From: Euborellia annulipes
Taxonomy: Eukaryota > Arthropoda > Insecta > Dermaptera > Anisolabididae
NCBI GenBank assembly: GCA_023213315.1
Contig: JAKCPI010002769.1
Span: forward strand, 1-64,000
Length of the DNA: 64,000 bases
Reading direction: 5' to 3'
Shown: positions 63,833 through 64,000 of the stretch, one piece after another
Numbering within the stretch: the first letter of the stretch is position 1
Layout of the letters: every line of letters starts with the position of its first letter
Notes under the pieces: generated by a model
The model's database searches: none
Told to the model about the DNA's origin: nothing
The model's input: only the letters and a program-made list of their open reading frames with translations
Program-made: the position numbers and the translations under genes

Positions 63833-64000
63833 CTCATTTTTGATTTTGGAGAAGTAATAGATGAAAATTCCCAATTCGAAGAAGTCATAGCCAAGACCAA
63901 ATATGATTTGTAACAGTGTCTTATAATTGATTTTGTTATCATAAATGATCCCCAATAGATAACAAAACAAAACACTCACATTTCCAATAAAAAACATCAA
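63833..64000 (-). CDS. Gr variable exon C2 (class C), 3' end, cut by window
   Basis: The last 56 codons of a class C exon run off the right edge. It reads LMFFIGNVSVLFCYLLGIIY, then DNKINYKTLLQIIFGLGYDF and ends YYFSKIKNE at donor GAG|GTATGA. It is about 80% identical to C1 by eye, with an open frame throughout. With the duplicated flank at 63430-63832 it shows that the array continues past 64000 by duplication of the class C unit. Confidence 0.86.

Larger units (their letters stand above)
29682..64000 (-). other. Alternatively spliced gustatory receptor locus: variable first exons plus shared C-terminal exons
   Basis: Seen: 18 full, broken or partial long exons lie in the same orientation. 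Every intact one starts with its own ATG, has a length divisible by three up to its donor, and ends at the same homologous codon in a GTAAG/GTGAG-type donor. A single set of three small phase-0 exons encoding the Gr C-terminus lies downstream. Known: Gr proteins are seven-TM ligand-gated cation channel subunits of chemosensory neurons, with a C-terminal TYhhhhhQF motif preceded by conserved phase-0 introns; some insect Gr loci share C-terminal exons among alternative 5' exons. Inferred: each variable exon has its own promoter and is spliced over its downstream neighbours to the constant exons. The locus runs past the right edge. Confidence 0.88.

Overview
The window looks like nuclear DNA from an arthropod. 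It is AT-rich and intron-containing, with three eukaryotic tRNA-Cys genes, tRNA-derived SINEs, hAT, pogo and Tc1/mariner-type elements, a copia remnant and LINE fragments. The protein family present is the arthropod gustatory receptor (Gr) family. I cannot name the species; a crustacean or another non-model arthropod is plausible, but that is inference.

Positions 1 to about 29,600 hold no protein-coding gene that I can support. This part is a mosaic of transposable elements, many nested in one another and many with exact target-site duplications (TSDs). It also has three identical tRNA-Cys(GCA) genes, a ~118-bp minisatellite and a few GC-richer islands of unknown meaning.

Positions 29,682 to the right edge form one minus-strand Gr locus with an unusual layout. 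Three small 'constant' exons (30700-30768, 29867-29956, 29708-29797) encode the Gr C-terminus, including the family signature TYLVILLQF, a stop codon and overlapping AATAAA signals. Upstream (higher coordinates) lies an array of long 'variable' exons of about 270-293 codons. Each starts with its own ATG, encodes the N-terminal part through about TM6, and ends in a phase-0 splice donor at the homologous codon. I count 12 intact exons, one cut by the window edge, three with a single frameshift (A2, A5, B5) and two 3' relics (B3, B8r). They fall into three sequence classes: A (31.3-48 kb), B (49.5-60.1 kb) and C (61.1 kb to the edge). No variable exon has its own C-terminal exons, and gaps of 156, 199 and 212 bp between neighbours leave no room for them. 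The simplest reading is one complex locus in which alternative first exons are spliced to one shared 3' end, giving at least 12 predicted receptors of about 354-375 residues. Such sharing is known for some insect Gr loci; this array is large, is still being duplicated and broken, and runs off the right edge.

Transposable elements have invaded the array: two hAT copies with exact 8-bp TSDs that carry hammerhead-ribozyme-like cores, two SINE families, LINE fragments, a 63-bp foldback hairpin and a GCAATATTGC-type MITE. A recent ~2-kb tandem duplication (A2/A3) and a C-class duplication show how the array grows.
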